A DNA stretch of 64,000 nucleotides from Tenacibaculum finnmarkense (GCF_900239185.1 NZ_OENA01000054.1:1-64000); one strand, 5' to 3'; positions 25,007-35,178 are shown, counted from the stretch's first letter. The notes: a model not told the origin generated them from the letters alone. Program-made: numbers and translations.

Positions 25007-25031
25007 ACCACTTCTTACCACTTTGCTCCAC
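25007..25031 (-). promoter_or_regulatory. MraZ operator: three GTGGN boxes at 10-bp spacing
   Basis: On the minus strand GTGG occurs three times (plus-strand CCAC at 25008, 25018 and 25028) with exactly ten bases between starts. This is the arrangement described for MraZ boxes (TGGGN/GTGGN, N5 spacers). It covers the -33 region, suggesting autorepression. Confidence 0.75.
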
Positions 25032-25136
25032 TTTGTTCATAAGTTTTAACAGACCATTTAAAAAACTGATTACTAGCCCTTTTAACACCTACAAGAAGCC
25101 CCCTATAATAAAACTGAAAATATCACAAAAAAGAAC

Positions 25137-25144
25137 TACATTTG
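25137..25144 (+). promoter_or_regulatory. -7 box for the hydrolase gene
   Basis: TACATTTG, consensus match. It contains the TTG that opens the long frame and so favours the ATG at 25169 as start. Confidence 0.55.
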
Positions 25145-25168
25145 TGGTTAAGTCAAACGGATAAATTA

Positions 25169-25933
25169 ATGGGTGATTTTTTAAAGAAAGAAGGCGGTTT
25201 TACATATGCTGAAGCAGGAGAAGGAAGGACGCTAATCGTACTACATGGTTTAATGGGAGCGTTAAGTAATTTCGATGAAACATTTAAACATTTTTCTAAA
25301 AAAGGATATCGGGTTTTAATACCTGAACTTCCTTTATACACACTACCTTTACTAAAAACAAACGTAAAAAATTTAGCGGATTATGTTCATGATTTTATTG
25401 AATATAAAGGACTAAAAGACGTGGTTCTTTTAGGAAATTCATTGGGTGGTCATATCGCTTTATATTACACAAAGTGTTACCCTGAAGATGTAGCAGCAAT
25501 TGTGTTAACAGGTAGTTCTGGTTTATATGAAAAATCAATGGGAGATAGTTACCCTAAAAGAGGTAATTACCAGTATATTGAAAACAAAGCTAGAGAGGTT
25601 TTTTACGACCCTGAAATAGCAACAAAAGAACTCGTTGATGGTATTTATGACATTGTAAATGACCGAATTAAGGCATTAAAAACCTTGTCTATTGCTAAAA
25701 GTGCGATCCGTCATAATATGGCAAATGATTTGCCAAACATGCACCAACCAACCTGTCTTATTTGGGGTAAACAAGATGGTGTAACACCACCAGAGGCAGC
25801 AGAAGATTTCCACAAAAAATTACCAGATTCAGATTTATTTTGGATTGATAAATGTGGACACGCAGCAATGATGGAAACTCCTAAAGAATTTAATGAAATT
25901 TTAGAAGCTTGGCTTTCTAAAAGAAATATATAA
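25169..25933 (+). CDS. Alpha/beta hydrolase
   Basis: 254 residues from MGDFLKKEGG. Alpha/beta-hydrolase fold with oxyanion HGLMG, nucleophile elbow GNSLGGH (Ser), the acid in WGKQDGVTP and the catalytic His in DKCGHAAMMETP. Substrate unknown. It is divergent from the dcw operon and 18 bp ahead of engB, so it may be cotranscribed with it. The sequence gives no sign that it is the biotin-pathway esterase BioH, although such enzymes share this fold. Confidence 0.85.
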   Translation: MGDFLKKEGGFTYAEAGEGRTLIVLHGLMGALSNFDETFKHFSKKGYRVLIPELPLYTLPLLKTNVKNLADYVHDFIEYKGLKDVVLLGNSLGGHIALYYTKCYPEDVAAIVLTGSSGLYEKSMGDSYPKRGNYQYIENKAREVFYDPEIATKELVDGIYDIVNDRIKALKTLSIAKSAIRHNMANDLPNMHQPTCLIWGKQDGVTPPEAAEDFHKKLPDSDLFWIDKCGHAAMMETPKEFNEILEAWLSKRNI

Positions 25934-25950
25934 CAGCACAACTTATATTT

Positions 25951-26562
25951 ATGAAAATAAGATCTGCAGATTTTGTAATGAGCAACAGTAATGTTATGAA
26001 AGCCCCAAAGGATAGAATTCCTGAATACGCTTTTATAGGTCGCTCAAATGTGGGTAAATCTTCGTTAATCAACATGTTGATGCAACGTAAAGATTTAGCC
26101 AAAACTTCTGGTAAACCAGGAAAAACACAACTAATAAATCACTTCAAAATAAACGAAGAATGGTTTTTAGTCGATTTACCAGGGTATGGTTATGCTCAAA
26201 TTTCTAAAAAGAAAAGAACTATTTTTCAATTTTTTATTGAAAACTATTTCAAAGAAAGAGAACAACTTGTTTTTACATTTGTTTTAATCGATTCTCGCCA
26301 CGATCCGCAAAAGATTGACTTAGAATTTATGCAATTTTTAGGTGAAAATCAAATTCCTTTTGGTATCGTTTTTACAAAAGCCGATAAATTAGGTTCTTCT
26401 AAAATAAACAACCAAATAGCCAACTACAAAAAGAAATTATTAAAACATTGGGAAATACTTCCTACTTCTTTTCTTACTTCTTCGGAAACAGGCTTAGGGC
26501 GTGATGAATTTTTAGCTTTCTTAGAAAGCACGAATGAAACGGTTCTTAAAGATTTCGAATAA
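25951..26562 (+). CDS. engB: Ribosome biogenesis GTPase EngB/YihA
   Basis: 203 residues. G1 GRSNVGKSS, G3 DLPGYGYAQ and G4 TKADK mark the YihA/YsxC family. Needed for assembly of the large ribosomal subunit in studied bacteria. The downstream synthase gene begins 34 bp after its stop. Confidence 0.94.
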   Translation: MKIRSADFVMSNSNVMKAPKDRIPEYAFIGRSNVGKSSLINMLMQRKDLAKTSGKPGKTQLINHFKINEEWFLVDLPGYGYAQISKKKRTIFQFFIENYFKEREQLVFTFVLIDSRHDPQKIDLEFMQFLGENQIPFGIVFTKADKLGSSKINNQIANYKKKLLKHWEILPTSFLTSSETGLGRDEFLAFLESTNETVLKDFE

Positions 26563-26596
26563 TTTACAGCAATCATATTTCCATACATCAAAAAAA

Positions 26597-27283
26597 ATGC
26601 ACTCTACCAAAAACAATTTACAGGTTTTACATGAAGATAATCACTTAATGATTATCAATAAAAGAGCTGGTGATATTGTTCAGGGTGATAAAACGGGCGA
26701 CAAACCGCTTTCTGATGTTGTTAAAGAATATATTAAAGAAAAATACGACAAACCTGGTGCTGTTTATTTAGGTACAGTTCACCGATTAGACAGACCAACA
26801 TCGGGCGTTGTTATTTACGCCCGTACCTCAAAAGCCTTAGAGCGTTTGAATAAAATGTTGCGTGATAAAGTTATCAAAAAAACCTATTGGGCGGTTGTGA
26901 AAGAGCAACCCGAAAAAACAGCCGACACTCTTATTAGTTTTTTAAAGAAAAACCCGAAGAATAACAAATCTACGTCATATCCGAAGGAAATTGACGGCAG
27001 TAAAAAAGCCATTCTTCATTATAAAACACTTAAAAATTTAGACAATTATTCTTTATTAGAAATTGATTTAGAAACAGGTCGTCATCATCAAATTCGAGTA
27101 CAATTATCAAACATCGGTTGTATCATAAAAGGTGATTTAAAATACGGTTCTAAAAGAAGTAACAAAGACGGAGGTATTCATTTACATGCTCGCAAAATTG
27201 AATTTATTCATCCTGTAAATAAAGAACTTATCAAAGTTACAGCGCCAACGCCAAAAGACCCAATTTGGGACTCTTGTTCATAA
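26597..27283 (+). CDS. RluA-family pseudouridine synthase
   Basis: 228 residues from MHSTKNNLQVLHED; a longer frame from 26534 overlaps engB and lacks family character. Catalytic segment HRLDRPTSGVVIYA holds the conserved aspartate. RHHQIRVQLS near the C-terminus is typical of RluA/RluD. There is no S4 domain, so it is closer to RluA or TruC types. Which RNA uridine it modifies cannot be said from sequence alone. Confidence 0.92.
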   Translation: MHSTKNNLQVLHEDNHLMIINKRAGDIVQGDKTGDKPLSDVVKEYIKEKYDKPGAVYLGTVHRLDRPTSGVVIYARTSKALERLNKMLRDKVIKKTYWAVVKEQPEKTADTLISFLKKNPKNNKSTSYPKEIDGSKKAILHYKTLKNLDNYSLLEIDLETGRHHQIRVQLSNIGCIIKGDLKYGSKRSNKDGGIHLHARKIEFIHPVNKELIKVTAPTPKDPIWDSCS

Positions 27284-27293
27284 ACCTAAAATC

Positions 27294-27324
27294 TTTAAAT
27301 AACTTGAATAATCAGTTAAATTTG
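27294..27324 (+). promoter_or_regulatory. Promoter of the aldehyde dehydrogenase gene
   Basis: TTTA (27294-27297, one mismatch to TTTG), 19 bp, TAAATTTG (27317-27324). The start codon follows 22 bp later. Confidence 0.6.
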
Positions 27325-27346
27325 TATCTTTAAACAAATTCTAACA

Positions 27347-28723
27347 ATGAATATTCCTGAATTAATACAAGCGCAAAAAAACTTTTTTGCAACACAGCAA
27401 ACCAAAGATATTTCATTCAGAATAAATGCCTTAAAAAAGCTTCAGAAAGAACTTATCAAAAGAGAAAATGATATTATTAAAGCTTTGTATAATGATTTTA
27501 AAAAATCAGAATACGAAGCAGTACTAACTGAAACCTCCATTGTTTTAGCTGAATTAAAAATGGCGATTAAAAATTGCCATTCTTGGAGCAAACCAAAACG
27601 AGTTTTACCATCGCTCTTAAACTTTCCTTCATCAGCAAAAATATATAAAGAACCCTACGGAACAACCTTAATTATTGCTCCTTGGAATTATCCACATCAA
27701 TTAGCTTTTGCGCCACTTGTAGGAGCTGTTTCAGCAGGAAATACCGTTGTTTTAAAACCTTCAGAATTAACACCAAACGTAAGTAAAATTACCCAAGAAA
27801 TTATAAATGCTGTTTTTGATAAAAATCATGTAGCGGTTATTCAAGGTGGCGTGGCTATTTCACAAAAATTATTAGCCCAACGCTGGGATTATATTTTTTT
27901 TACAGGAAGTGTTCCCGTGGGTAAAATTGTAGCAAAAGCAGCGGCAGAACATCTTACACCAATCACTTTAGAACTCGGTGGAAAAAGCCCTTGTATTATT
28001 GATCAAACTGCCAATATTCCACTAGCAGCAAAGCGCTTAGTTTGGGGGAAATTTATCAACGCTGGACAAACCTGTATTGCGCCTGATTATTTATTAATTC
28101 ATCAATCAGTTAAAGAAGATTTTATAAAACATTTTAAGCAAGAAATAATAAATGCTTATACCGAAAACCCTCAAAATTCGACAGATTTTCCACGGATTAT
28201 AAACACCCGTAATTTTGATCGGTTAGCCCTGCTTTTAAAAGATGAAAATTGCCTAATTGGCGGACAAACTAACAGGCAAGAAAAATATATTGCGCCAACA
28301 CTAATTAACGAGCCAAGCTTAGATAGTGAAGTTATGAAAGAGGAGATATTTGGTCCTATATTTCCATTAATTTCGTACGAAAAAGAAACTGATTTAGACG
28401 CTATTATTTTTAAATATGAAAAACCTTTAGCCTTATATGTTTTTACAACACGCAATCATTTTGCTAAAAAAATAATTGCAAGATATTCTTTTGGTGGCGG
28501 TACAATTAACGATACTATGGTTCATTTTGCCAATCATCGTTTACCCTTTGGTGGCGTTGGCGAAAGTGGTATTGGAAATTATCACGGAAAACAAACTTTT
28601 AACACTTTTTCGCATCAAAAAGGAATCATTAAAAGAGCCAATTGGCTAGATATTCCCGTGCGATACGCTCCTTATAAAGGCAAGTTAAAACAATTAAAAA
28701 TGTTACTAAAAATAGGTTCTTAA
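27347..28723 (+). CDS. Aldehyde dehydrogenase (class 3-like)
   Basis: 458 residues, the shorter ALDH3-type length. Conserved APWNYPHQLAF, FTGSVPVGK nucleotide-binding turn, catalytic Glu in LELGGKSP and catalytic Cys in NAGQTCIAPDY. Probably NAD(P)-dependent oxidation of medium- or long-chain or aromatic aldehydes; the exact substrate is open. Single gene with its own promoter and a strong terminator. Confidence 0.93.
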   Translation: MNIPELIQAQKNFFATQQTKDISFRINALKKLQKELIKRENDIIKALYNDFKKSEYEAVLTETSIVLAELKMAIKNCHSWSKPKRVLPSLLNFPSSAKIYKEPYGTTLIIAPWNYPHQLAFAPLVGAVSAGNTVVLKPSELTPNVSKITQEIINAVFDKNHVAVIQGGVAISQKLLAQRWDYIFFTGSVPVGKIVAKAAAEHLTPITLELGGKSPCIIDQTANIPLAAKRLVWGKFINAGQTCIAPDYLLIHQSVKEDFIKHFKQEIINAYTENPQNSTDFPRIINTRNFDRLALLLKDENCLIGGQTNRQEKYIAPTLINEPSLDSEVMKEEIFGPIFPLISYEKETDLDAIIFKYEKPLALYVFTTRNHFAKKIIARYSFGGGTINDTMVHFANHRLPFGGVGESGIGNYHGKQTFNTFSHQKGIIKRANWLDIPVRYAPYKGKLKQLKMLLKIGS

Positions 28724-28740
28724 CACTTCTTTTAACCCAA

Positions 28741-28773
28741 AAAAAATCCCAAGTATAAAACTTGGGATTTTTT
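28741..28773. terminator. Bidirectional terminator between aldehyde dehydrogenase and sucB
   Basis: AAAAATCCCAAGT pairs with ACTTGGGATTTTT around ATAAA; A and T runs on both sides serve the convergent genes. Confidence 0.9.
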
Positions 28774-28792
28774 AATATATATAAAACTTAAT

Positions 28793-30004
28793 TTACATTT
28801 CTAAAGCTTTCTTAGGATTGTTATCCATTAATAACTCCATTGGATTTTCTAAAGCTTCTTTAACAGCTACTAAGAATCCAACAGATTCACGACCATCAAC
28901 AACTCTATGGTCATAAGATAATGCAACATACATAATTGGTTGAATTACTACTTCACCATTAACAGCCATTGGTCTGTTTACAATGTTGTGCATTCCTAAA
29001 ATTCCACTTTGTGGAGGATTTAAGATTGGAGTTGATAACATAGAACCAAAAACACCACCATTTGTAATAGTAAATGTTCCACCAGTCATTTCATCAACAG
29101 TAATTTGTCCATCTCTAGCACGTAATGCTAAACGTTTTACTTCGCTTTCAACACCTCTAAAAGATAAATCTTCAGCATTTCTAATTACAGGAACCATTAA
29201 TCCTTTAGGACCAGAAACTGCAATAGAAATATCTTGAAATTCATTTTTAATTTGGTAATCTCCATCAATCATAGAGTTTACATCAGGATATAATTCTAAA
29301 GCTCTAACAACTGCTAAAGTGAAAAAAGACATAAATCCTAATCCTACTCCGTGCTTTGCTTTAAAGTCTTCTTTATATTCTTTACGTAAATCAAAAATTG
29401 GCTGCATGTTTACTTCGTTAAACGTAGTTAACATTGCAGTTTCGCTTTTTACAGCTACCAAACGTTGCGCTACTTTTCTACGCAACATTGACATTTTTTT
29501 ACGTTCAGTTCCACGAGAACCGTTTGTAGGTTGCGTTCCCATAGAAGGTACAGCTTTTACAGCATCTTCTTTAGTTACACGACCATCTTTTCCTGTTCCT
29601 TTTACAGAGCCAGCAGGAATTCCTTTTTCAGCTAAAACTTTTTTAGCTGCTGGAGAAGCAGTTCCTGTAGCATATGTTGTAGCCTTAGCTTCAACTGCTT
29701 TAGGAGCTTCTACCTTAGGAGCTTCAGTTGTTTTTGTTTCAGATGAAGATTCACCTGTTGGTTTTGCTGCACTCATATCAATAAGACATACTACTGCACC
29801 AACTTCTACCGCATCTCCTTCTTCTGCTTTTAAAGTGATAATTCCGCTTTCTTCCGCAGGTAATTCTAACGTTGCTTTGTCAGAGTCTACTTCGGCAATT
29901 GGCTGATCTTTTTCAACATAATCACCATCTTCAACTAACCACGTTGCTATTTCTACTTCTGTAATTGATTCCCCCGGAGAAGGAACTTTCATTTCTAAAA
30001 CCAT
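28793..30004 (-). CDS. sucB: 2-oxoglutarate dehydrogenase E2, dihydrolipoyl succinyltransferase
   Basis: 403 residues. Lipoyl domain with K43 in [13 protein letters not shown], an Ala/Pro/Thr-rich linker, a peripheral-subunit-binding domain ([13 protein letters not shown]...GRVTKEDA) and the acyltransferase core with catalytic [10 protein letters not shown]. Passes the succinyl group to CoA in the TCA cycle. It follows sucA by 121 bp on the same strand. Confidence 0.96.
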   Translation of the reverse strand: MVLEMKVPSPGESITEVEIATWLVEDGDYVEKDQPIAEVDSDKATLELPAEESGIITLKAEEGDAVEVGAVVCLIDMSAAKPTGESSSETKTTEAPKVEAPKAVEAKATTYATGTASPAAKKVLAEKGIPAGSVKGTGKDGRVTKEDAVKAVPSMGTQPTNGSRGTERKKMSMLRRKVAQRLVAVKSETAMLTTFNEVNMQPIFDLRKEYKEDFKAKHGVGLGFMSFFTLAVVRALELYPDVNSMIDGDYQIKNEFQDISIAVSGPKGLMVPVIRNAEDLSFRGVESEVKRLALRARDGQITVDEMTGGTFTITNGGVFGSMLSTPILNPPQSGILGMHNIVNRPMAVNGEVVIQPIMYVALSYDHRVVDGRESVGFLVAVKEALENPMELLMDNNPKKALEM

Positions 30005-30125
30005 CAGTTCTAACTTTTTATATCTGAATTATTTTATTTCTTTTTTTCAATATTAAGCTTAACTAGTTAAGCTTAAACGCTTAATATAATATTAAACGTT
30101 ATAAGTATCTCTTTTCTAAAATTTT

Positions 30126-32852
30126 TTAATCAAAAACCTTATCTAATACTTTTTGATGACGTTGTTTATAACGTGTACTTGAACCTGCAGCTGGTGCTGA
30201 ATGATAACCTCTTGATGCACATTCTAATTTAGCCAAGTCAAAACGCTCTAACATAAAACTCCAAGACCCCATATTTTTAGGTTCTTCTTGTGCCCAAACA
30301 TAACGAGTTACATTCGGATACTTATCCATTACTTCTTTAATTTTATCATTATGTAATGGAAATAATTGTTCTATTCTAATTAAAGCAACATCATTTCTAT
30401 TTAACTTTTCACGTTCTTCTAACATGTCATAATAAAACTTACCTGTACAAAAAACCATTTTTTTAACGTTAGCTGTATCAATAGTGTCATCAATAACTTC
30501 TTGGAAAGTTCCGTTTGCTAAATCTTCAATAGTATTTACTGCTTTTGGTAAACGTAATAAACTTTTAGGAGTAAAAACAACTAAAGGTTTTCTAAATTCA
30601 CGCTTCATTTGACGACGCAAAATATGATACATATTTGCAGGTGTTGAACAATTTGCAATTGTCCAGTTATCAGTTGCTGAAGACTGTAAGAAACGTTCTA
30701 TTCTACCAGATGAATGCTCAGGTCCTTGCCCTTCATATCCGTGAGGTAATAACATTACCAAACCGTTTTGTAGTTTCCATTTTGATTCGGCTGAACAAAC
30801 ATATTGATCAAATACAATTTGTGCTCCGTTGGCAAAATCACCAAACTGAGCTTCCCAAATAGTTAAGGTATTTGGCGCTGCCATAGCATATCCGTAGTCA
30901 AAACCTAAAACACCATATTCCGATAAATGAGAATTATAAATTGTCATTTCTCCTTTATTCTTGGTGTTAGTGTTTAATAAATTAACACGCTCTAAAGTTT
31001 CTTCATCACGCATAATTGCATGACGGTGCGAGAAAGTTCCTCTTTCTACATCTTCTCCTGAAATACGGATATTAAATCCTTCTTCTAGTAAAGTTCCGTA
31101 GGCTAAGTTTTCTGCCGTTCCCCAATCTAATAGGTTTTCTTCAAAAACCATTTTTTTACGCCCTTGTAAAATACGCTCCGCTTTACGAACAAACTTATGT
31201 CCTTGTGGCGTTGTTGAAATTACTTCTGCGATATCTTTTAATGCTTCAACTGAATACGTAGTATCTGTTGATTGTAGCATGTCTTGTAGTTGCTTGCGTA
31301 CAAACCCATCCCATACCTCTGGCATGAATTCTTGTATCTTAGAGGTTGTTTTCTTCTTCGATTCTGTAAATTCGACTTCTAAATGTGCTTTAAATTCGTC
31401 GGTAATTTCTTTTACATAATCCGCAGAAATACTTCCTTCTGATATTAATTTTTCGGCATATATTTCTTTGGCATTTTTATGCTTAGAAATTGCTTTATAT
31501 AAATCAGGCTGTGTAAAACGAGGCTCATCACCTTCATTATGCCCATATTTACGATATCCTAATAAATCAATATAAATGTCTTTTTTGAATTTCATTCGAT
31601 ATTCAACAGCCATTTCCATTGCATGACAAACCGCTTCGGCATCATCAGCATTTACGTGTAATACTGGCGATAAAGTTACCTTTGCAACATCGGTACAATA
31701 GGTACTCGAACGGGCATCTAAATAATTGGTCGTAAAACCTACTTGATTGTTTACAACCACATGAATTGTTCCGCCTGTTTTATAACCGTTTAAGGTCATC
31801 ATTTGCGCCATTTCATATACAATTCCTTGCCCTGCAATTGCGGCATCTCCATGTACTATTATAGGTAATATTTTACTATTGTCTCCTTTGTAATCTAAAT
31901 CTACTTTTGCACGAACAATTCCTTCGGCAACAGCAGCTACGGTTTCTAAATGCGATGGATTTGGTACTAAATTCATCTTCATTTTCTGACCGCCTTTGTA
32001 GGCTTTACTTAGGGTTAAACCTAAGTGATACTTTACATCACCGTCAATATCTTGATCTTCAAAATCTTTCCCTTCAAATTCACTGAATAAATCACGAACT
32101 GGTTTTTTAAAGATGTTTACCAAGGTATTTAGACGACCACGATGTGCCATTCCTAATACACATTCTTCTACGCCGTATTTCTCGGCAGCATCACGAAGTG
32201 CTACACTAACTCCAGGAATTAATGTTTCACCACCTTCTACAGAAAAACGTTTCTGCCCAACATATTTTGTTTGTAAAAAACTTTCAAAAGTTGATGCTTG
32301 GTTTAATTTTGTTAAAATGTATTTTTTTGCTTCTACATCATAATTAGACTGGTTATCGTTTTTATTCAAACGAGTTTGCCACCAGTTTAATTCATCAGGG
32401 TTACGTAAATACATGTATTCCACCCCAATACTTTCACAAAAAATTGCTTTTAAGTGTTTAATTATTTCAGTTAAGGTTGTTGAACCTATACCTAAAATAT
32501 CACCTGCATTAAAAACCGTTGCTAAATCAGTTTTGTTTAATCCGAAGGTTTCAATGTCTAATGATGGTGTGTATTTTCTACGATCACGAACTGGGTTTGT
32601 TTTAGTAAACAAGTGCCCTCGTGTGCGGTAACCGTTTATTAAATCAATTACCAAAAACTCTTTGCGGACTGAGTCGGGTACTTCTACCGAAACCTCCTGA
32701 TCAGTTAACGAATAATCTTCATTGGCTAGGTCATAACCCTGAAAAAAACTCCGCCAACTTGGTTCTACCCTGTCTGGATTTTTTTGATATTGTTCATATA
32801 AATCACTTATAAAACCTGTATGTGCTGCGTTCAAGAACGAAAACTTGTCCAT
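30126..32852 (-). CDS. sucA: 2-oxoglutarate dehydrogenase E1
   Basis: 908 residues from MDKFSFLNAAHTGF, the conserved E1 opening; the frame reaches 32897 but the extra ATG lies inside the -7 box. Thiamine-diphosphate region HGDAAIAGQGIVYE, and GMAHRGRLNTLVN typical of SucA. C-terminal transketolase-like part ends YKQRHQKVLDKVF. Decarboxylates 2-oxoglutarate and works with SucB; E3 is not in the window. Confidence 0.96.
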   Translation of the reverse strand: MDKFSFLNAAHTGFISDLYEQYQKNPDRVEPSWRSFFQGYDLANEDYSLTDQEVSVEVPDSVRKEFLVIDLINGYRTRGHLFTKTNPVRDRRKYTPSLDIETFGLNKTDLATVFNAGDILGIGSTTLTEIIKHLKAIFCESIGVEYMYLRNPDELNWWQTRLNKNDNQSNYDVEAKKYILTKLNQASTFESFLQTKYVGQKRFSVEGGETLIPGVSVALRDAAEKYGVEECVLGMAHRGRLNTLVNIFKKPVRDLFSEFEGKDFEDQDIDGDVKYHLGLTLSKAYKGGQKMKMNLVPNPSHLETVAAVAEGIVRAKVDLDYKGDNSKILPIIVHGDAAIAGQGIVYEMAQMMTLNGYKTGGTIHVVVNNQVGFTTNYLDARSSTYCTDVAKVTLSPVLHVNADDAEAVCHAMEMAVEYRMKFKKDIYIDLLGYRKYGHNEGDEPRFTQPDLYKAISKHKNAKEIYAEKLISEGSISADYVKEITDEFKAHLEVEFTESKKKTTSKIQEFMPEVWDGFVRKQLQDMLQSTDTTYSVEALKDIAEVISTTPQGHKFVRKAERILQGRKKMVFEENLLDWGTAENLAYGTLLEEGFNIRISGEDVERGTFSHRHAIMRDEETLERVNLLNTNTKNKGEMTIYNSHLSEYGVLGFDYGYAMAAPNTLTIWEAQFGDFANGAQIVFDQYVCSAESKWKLQNGLVMLLPHGYEGQGPEHSSGRIERFLQSSATDNWTIANCSTPANMYHILRRQMKREFRKPLVVFTPKSLLRLPKAVNTIEDLANGTFQEVIDDTIDTANVKKMVFCTGKFYYDMLEEREKLNRNDVALIRIEQLFPLHNDKIKEVMDKYPNVTRYVWAQEEPKNMGSWSFMLERFDLAKLECASRGYHSAPAAGSSTRYKQRHQKVLDKVFD

Positions 32853-32894
32853 ATTTTTTTTACTATGCTTTTCTGTCAATAAGAATAATCGATA

Positions 32895-32902
32895 CAAAAA
32901 TA
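32895..32902 (-). promoter_or_regulatory. -7 box of sucAB
   Basis: Minus-strand TATTTTTG. Predicts a leader of about 36 nt before the start at 32852. No good -33 box is seen. Confidence 0.5.
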
Positions 32903-33071
32903 CAACTTTTACTAAAAACTAAACTTTATTTTACGCTTAATTTGATACGTTTATTTTTTTAAACAAATAAGCAGTCCTATTTTAAATTCTAAACACCAAT
33001 ACCGTAATAAACTGATAAACAGCACTAAATCAATAAATAGTGAAATTTATTTAATTTTTTATCAAAAAAAA

Positions 33072-33102
33072 TTTGTAGATATAAAAAAAGGTCTTAAATT
33101 TG
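33072..33102 (+). promoter_or_regulatory. Promoter of the tRNA-Asn pair
   Basis: TTTG (33072-33075), 19 bp, TAAATTTG (33095-33102): exact consensus, 31 bp before the first tRNA. Confidence 0.85.
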
Positions 33103-33133
33103 CACTCGCAATTAAAGACGTTTGTTTTTAAAT

Positions 33134-33207
33134 TCCTCCTTAGCTCAGTTGGTTAGAGCATCTGACTGTTAATCAGAGGGTCTTAGGTTCGAGTCCTAAA
33201 GGAGGAG
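33134..33207 (+). tRNA. tRNA-Asn (anticodon GTT), first copy
   Basis: 74 nt. Acceptor TCCTCCT/AGGAGGA, discriminator G, anticodon stem TCTGA/TCAGA with loop CTGTTAA, T-arm TTAGG-TTCGAGT-CCTAA. No encoded CCA. Confidence 0.97.
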
Positions 33208-33274
33208 CAAATTAAACATAGGAAACTGTAACTTTCTTAATAGTTACAACACATATTTTGTTCTATATGAACAT

Positions 33275-33348
33275 TCCTCCTTAGCTCAGTTGGTTAGAGC
33301 ATCTGACTGTTAATCAGAGGGTCTTAGGTTCGAGTCCTAAAGGAGGAG
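33275..33348 (+). tRNA. tRNA-Asn (anticodon GTT), second copy
   Basis: Identical in sequence to the copy at 33134-33207, with a 67-bp spacer. The two are probably transcribed together from the promoter at 33072-33102 and end at the hairpin at 33358-33389. Confidence 0.97.
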
Positions 33349-33357
33349 CTTTAAAAG

Positions 33358-33389
33358 AAAAGACTTACATTTACGTGTAAGTCTTTTTT
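33358..33389 (+). terminator. Terminator after tRNA-Asn genes
   Basis: AAAAGACTTACA pairs with TGTAAGTCTTTT with a short loop, then a T run; bioF begins 14 bp later. Confidence 0.8.
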
Positions 33390-33402
33390 ATTTTTACACA
33401 AT

Positions 33403-34536
33403 ATGCAATTCCCAAAAAAACTCAGTGCCAAATTACTTGTTCGAACTAAAAATCAAGCATTAAGAACACTTGACCAAGTAAATAACACCCCTATTTTAAT
33501 TGATTTTTCTTCGAATGATTATCTAGGTTTTGCAAAATCGGAAGTGATTTTTAATAAAACACATCAGTTTTTAGTTGATAACAACATTTTACAAAATGGC
33601 GCAACAGGTTCTCGCCTACTTTCAGGAAATCATCCTTTATATAATAGTATCGAAAAAGAACTGGCTGAATTTCATAACACCGAAGAAGCGTTAATTTTTA
33701 ATTCGGGGTACGATGCTAATATTGGTTTTTTCTCATCAGTACCTCAACGCGGCGATATTATTTTATATGATGAATTTATCCACGCTTCTATTCGTGATGG
33801 AATTCAGTTATCGAATGCGCAATCTTTTAAATTCAAACATAATAATTTAGATGATTTAGAGAAGAAAATCAGCAAACATCGCTTAAAAAACGATGCTGAA
33901 ATTTATGTAGTAACAGAAGCTGTTTTTTCTATGGATGGTGATGCTCCTGATTTAATAGCAATGTCTGAAATCATCCAAAAAAATAATGTCCATTTTATTA
34001 TTGATGAAGCACATGCTGTTGGAGTTTTCAATAAAGGATTAGTACAAGAATTAAACATAGAAAATGCCGTTTTTGCTAGAATAATCACCTTCGGAAAAGC
34101 AATGGGTTGCCACGGAGCGGTTATTTTAACAAGTAAAGAATTAAAGCAATATTTAGTCAATTTCTCAAGAAGTTTTATTTACACCACAGGATTATCGCCA
34201 CATAGTTTGGCAACTATAAAATTTGCATATTCCGAATTAATCAGCAGTAAAGCAACAGAAAATCTTCAAGAAAATATTTTATTTTTCAAACAAGAAATCA
34301 ACAGATTACAGCTTCATTTTATAGCAAGTAATTCAGCAATTCATTGTTGTATTATTTCGGGAAATGAAAATGTAAAAGCAATTTCAAAAAAATTGCAAGA
34401 AAAAGGATTTGATGTAAAAGCAATTTTATCGCCCACAGTAAATAAAGGAGAAGAGAGGTTGCGTTTTTGCTTACATTCTTATAATTCTTTTGAAGAAATC
34501 ACTGCTGTTTTAGAACATCTTGCTACTTTTGTTTAA
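33403..34536 (+). CDS. bioF: 8-amino-7-oxononanoate synthase
   Basis: 377 residues. PLP-dependent alpha-oxoamine synthase: joins pimeloyl-ACP/CoA and alanine, the first step of biotin ring formation. DFSSNDYLGFA and GSRLLSGNHPLYNSIE are family signatures; IIDEAHAVGVF is present and the PLP lysine lies in ITFGKAMGCHG. First gene of the bioF-bioD-bioA operon; kbl (47078-48271) is a paralogue in the window. Confidence 0.93.
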   Translation: MQFPKKLSAKLLVRTKNQALRTLDQVNNTPILIDFSSNDYLGFAKSEVIFNKTHQFLVDNNILQNGATGSRLLSGNHPLYNSIEKELAEFHNTEEALIFNSGYDANIGFFSSVPQRGDIILYDEFIHASIRDGIQLSNAQSFKFKHNNLDDLEKKISKHRLKNDAEIYVVTEAVFSMDGDAPDLIAMSEIIQKNNVHFIIDEAHAVGVFNKGLVQELNIENAVFARIITFGKAMGCHGAVILTSKELKQYLVNFSRSFIYTTGLSPHSLATIKFAYSELISSKATENLQENILFFKQEINRLQLHFIASNSAIHCCIISGNENVKAISKKLQEKGFDVKAILSPTVNKGEERLRFCLHSYNSFEEITAVLEHLATFV

Positions 34537-34553
34537 AATAAAAATCCTTTTAA

Positions 34554-35174
34554 ATGGCTACATATTTTATTACAGGAATTTCTACAGAAGTAGGAAAAAC
34601 AGTTGCCTCGGCAATATTTACCGAAGCATTAGAAGCTGATTATTGGAAACCTATACAAGCTGGTGAATTAGATGATTCTGATTCTCATAAAATCAAGAAA
34701 TTTATTTCTAATAAAAAAACAATAATCCACCCAAATTCGTATGCGTTAAAAACACCGATGAGTCCACACGCATCCGCCGAAAAAGACAATATTGTTATTG
34801 ATTTAGCTAAAATTATCGAACCAAAAACTGATAACGAAAACTTAGTTATTGAAGGAGCTGGCGGACTTTTTGTTCCTTTAAATAATACCGATACTATTTT
34901 AAATATTATCAAACCAACTTATAAAGTAATTGTGGTTTCTCGTCATTATTTGGGAAGTATTAATCACACTTTATTAACCGTAAATTTATTGAAAAATAAA
35001 GGTTTTGATGTTTCCATTCTTTTTTCTGGAGATGAACATAAAACCACGGAAGAAATAATCAAAAAGATGACAGGTGTTCCTGTAATTGGTCGAATTGATG
35101 AAGAACCTTATTTTGATAAAAGTGTAATTAAAGAATATGCCGATATTTTTAGAGAAAATTTAATCAACCTATAA
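34554..35174 (+). CDS. bioD: Dethiobiotin synthetase
   Basis: 206 residues. P-loop ITGISTEVGKT at the N-terminus, WKPIQAGE and the VIEGAGGLFVP segment identify BioD, which closes the ureido ring with ATP and CO2. It starts 17 bp after bioF and ends four bases before bioA. Confidence 0.94.
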   Translation: MATYFITGISTEVGKTVASAIFTEALEADYWKPIQAGELDDSDSHKIKKFISNKKTIIHPNSYALKTPMSPHASAEKDNIVIDLAKIIEPKTDNENLVIEGAGGLFVPLNNTDTILNIIKPTYKVIVVSRHYLGSINHTLLTVNLLKNKGFDVSILFSGDEHKTTEEIIKKMTGVPVIGRIDEEPYFDKSVIKEYADIFRENLINL

Positions 35175-35178
35175 ACCA

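Noticed and set aside
24966..25088. N-terminal extension of MraZ
   Set aside because: It would translate the operator and -7 box; the TTG at 24965 gives the conserved MraZ start.
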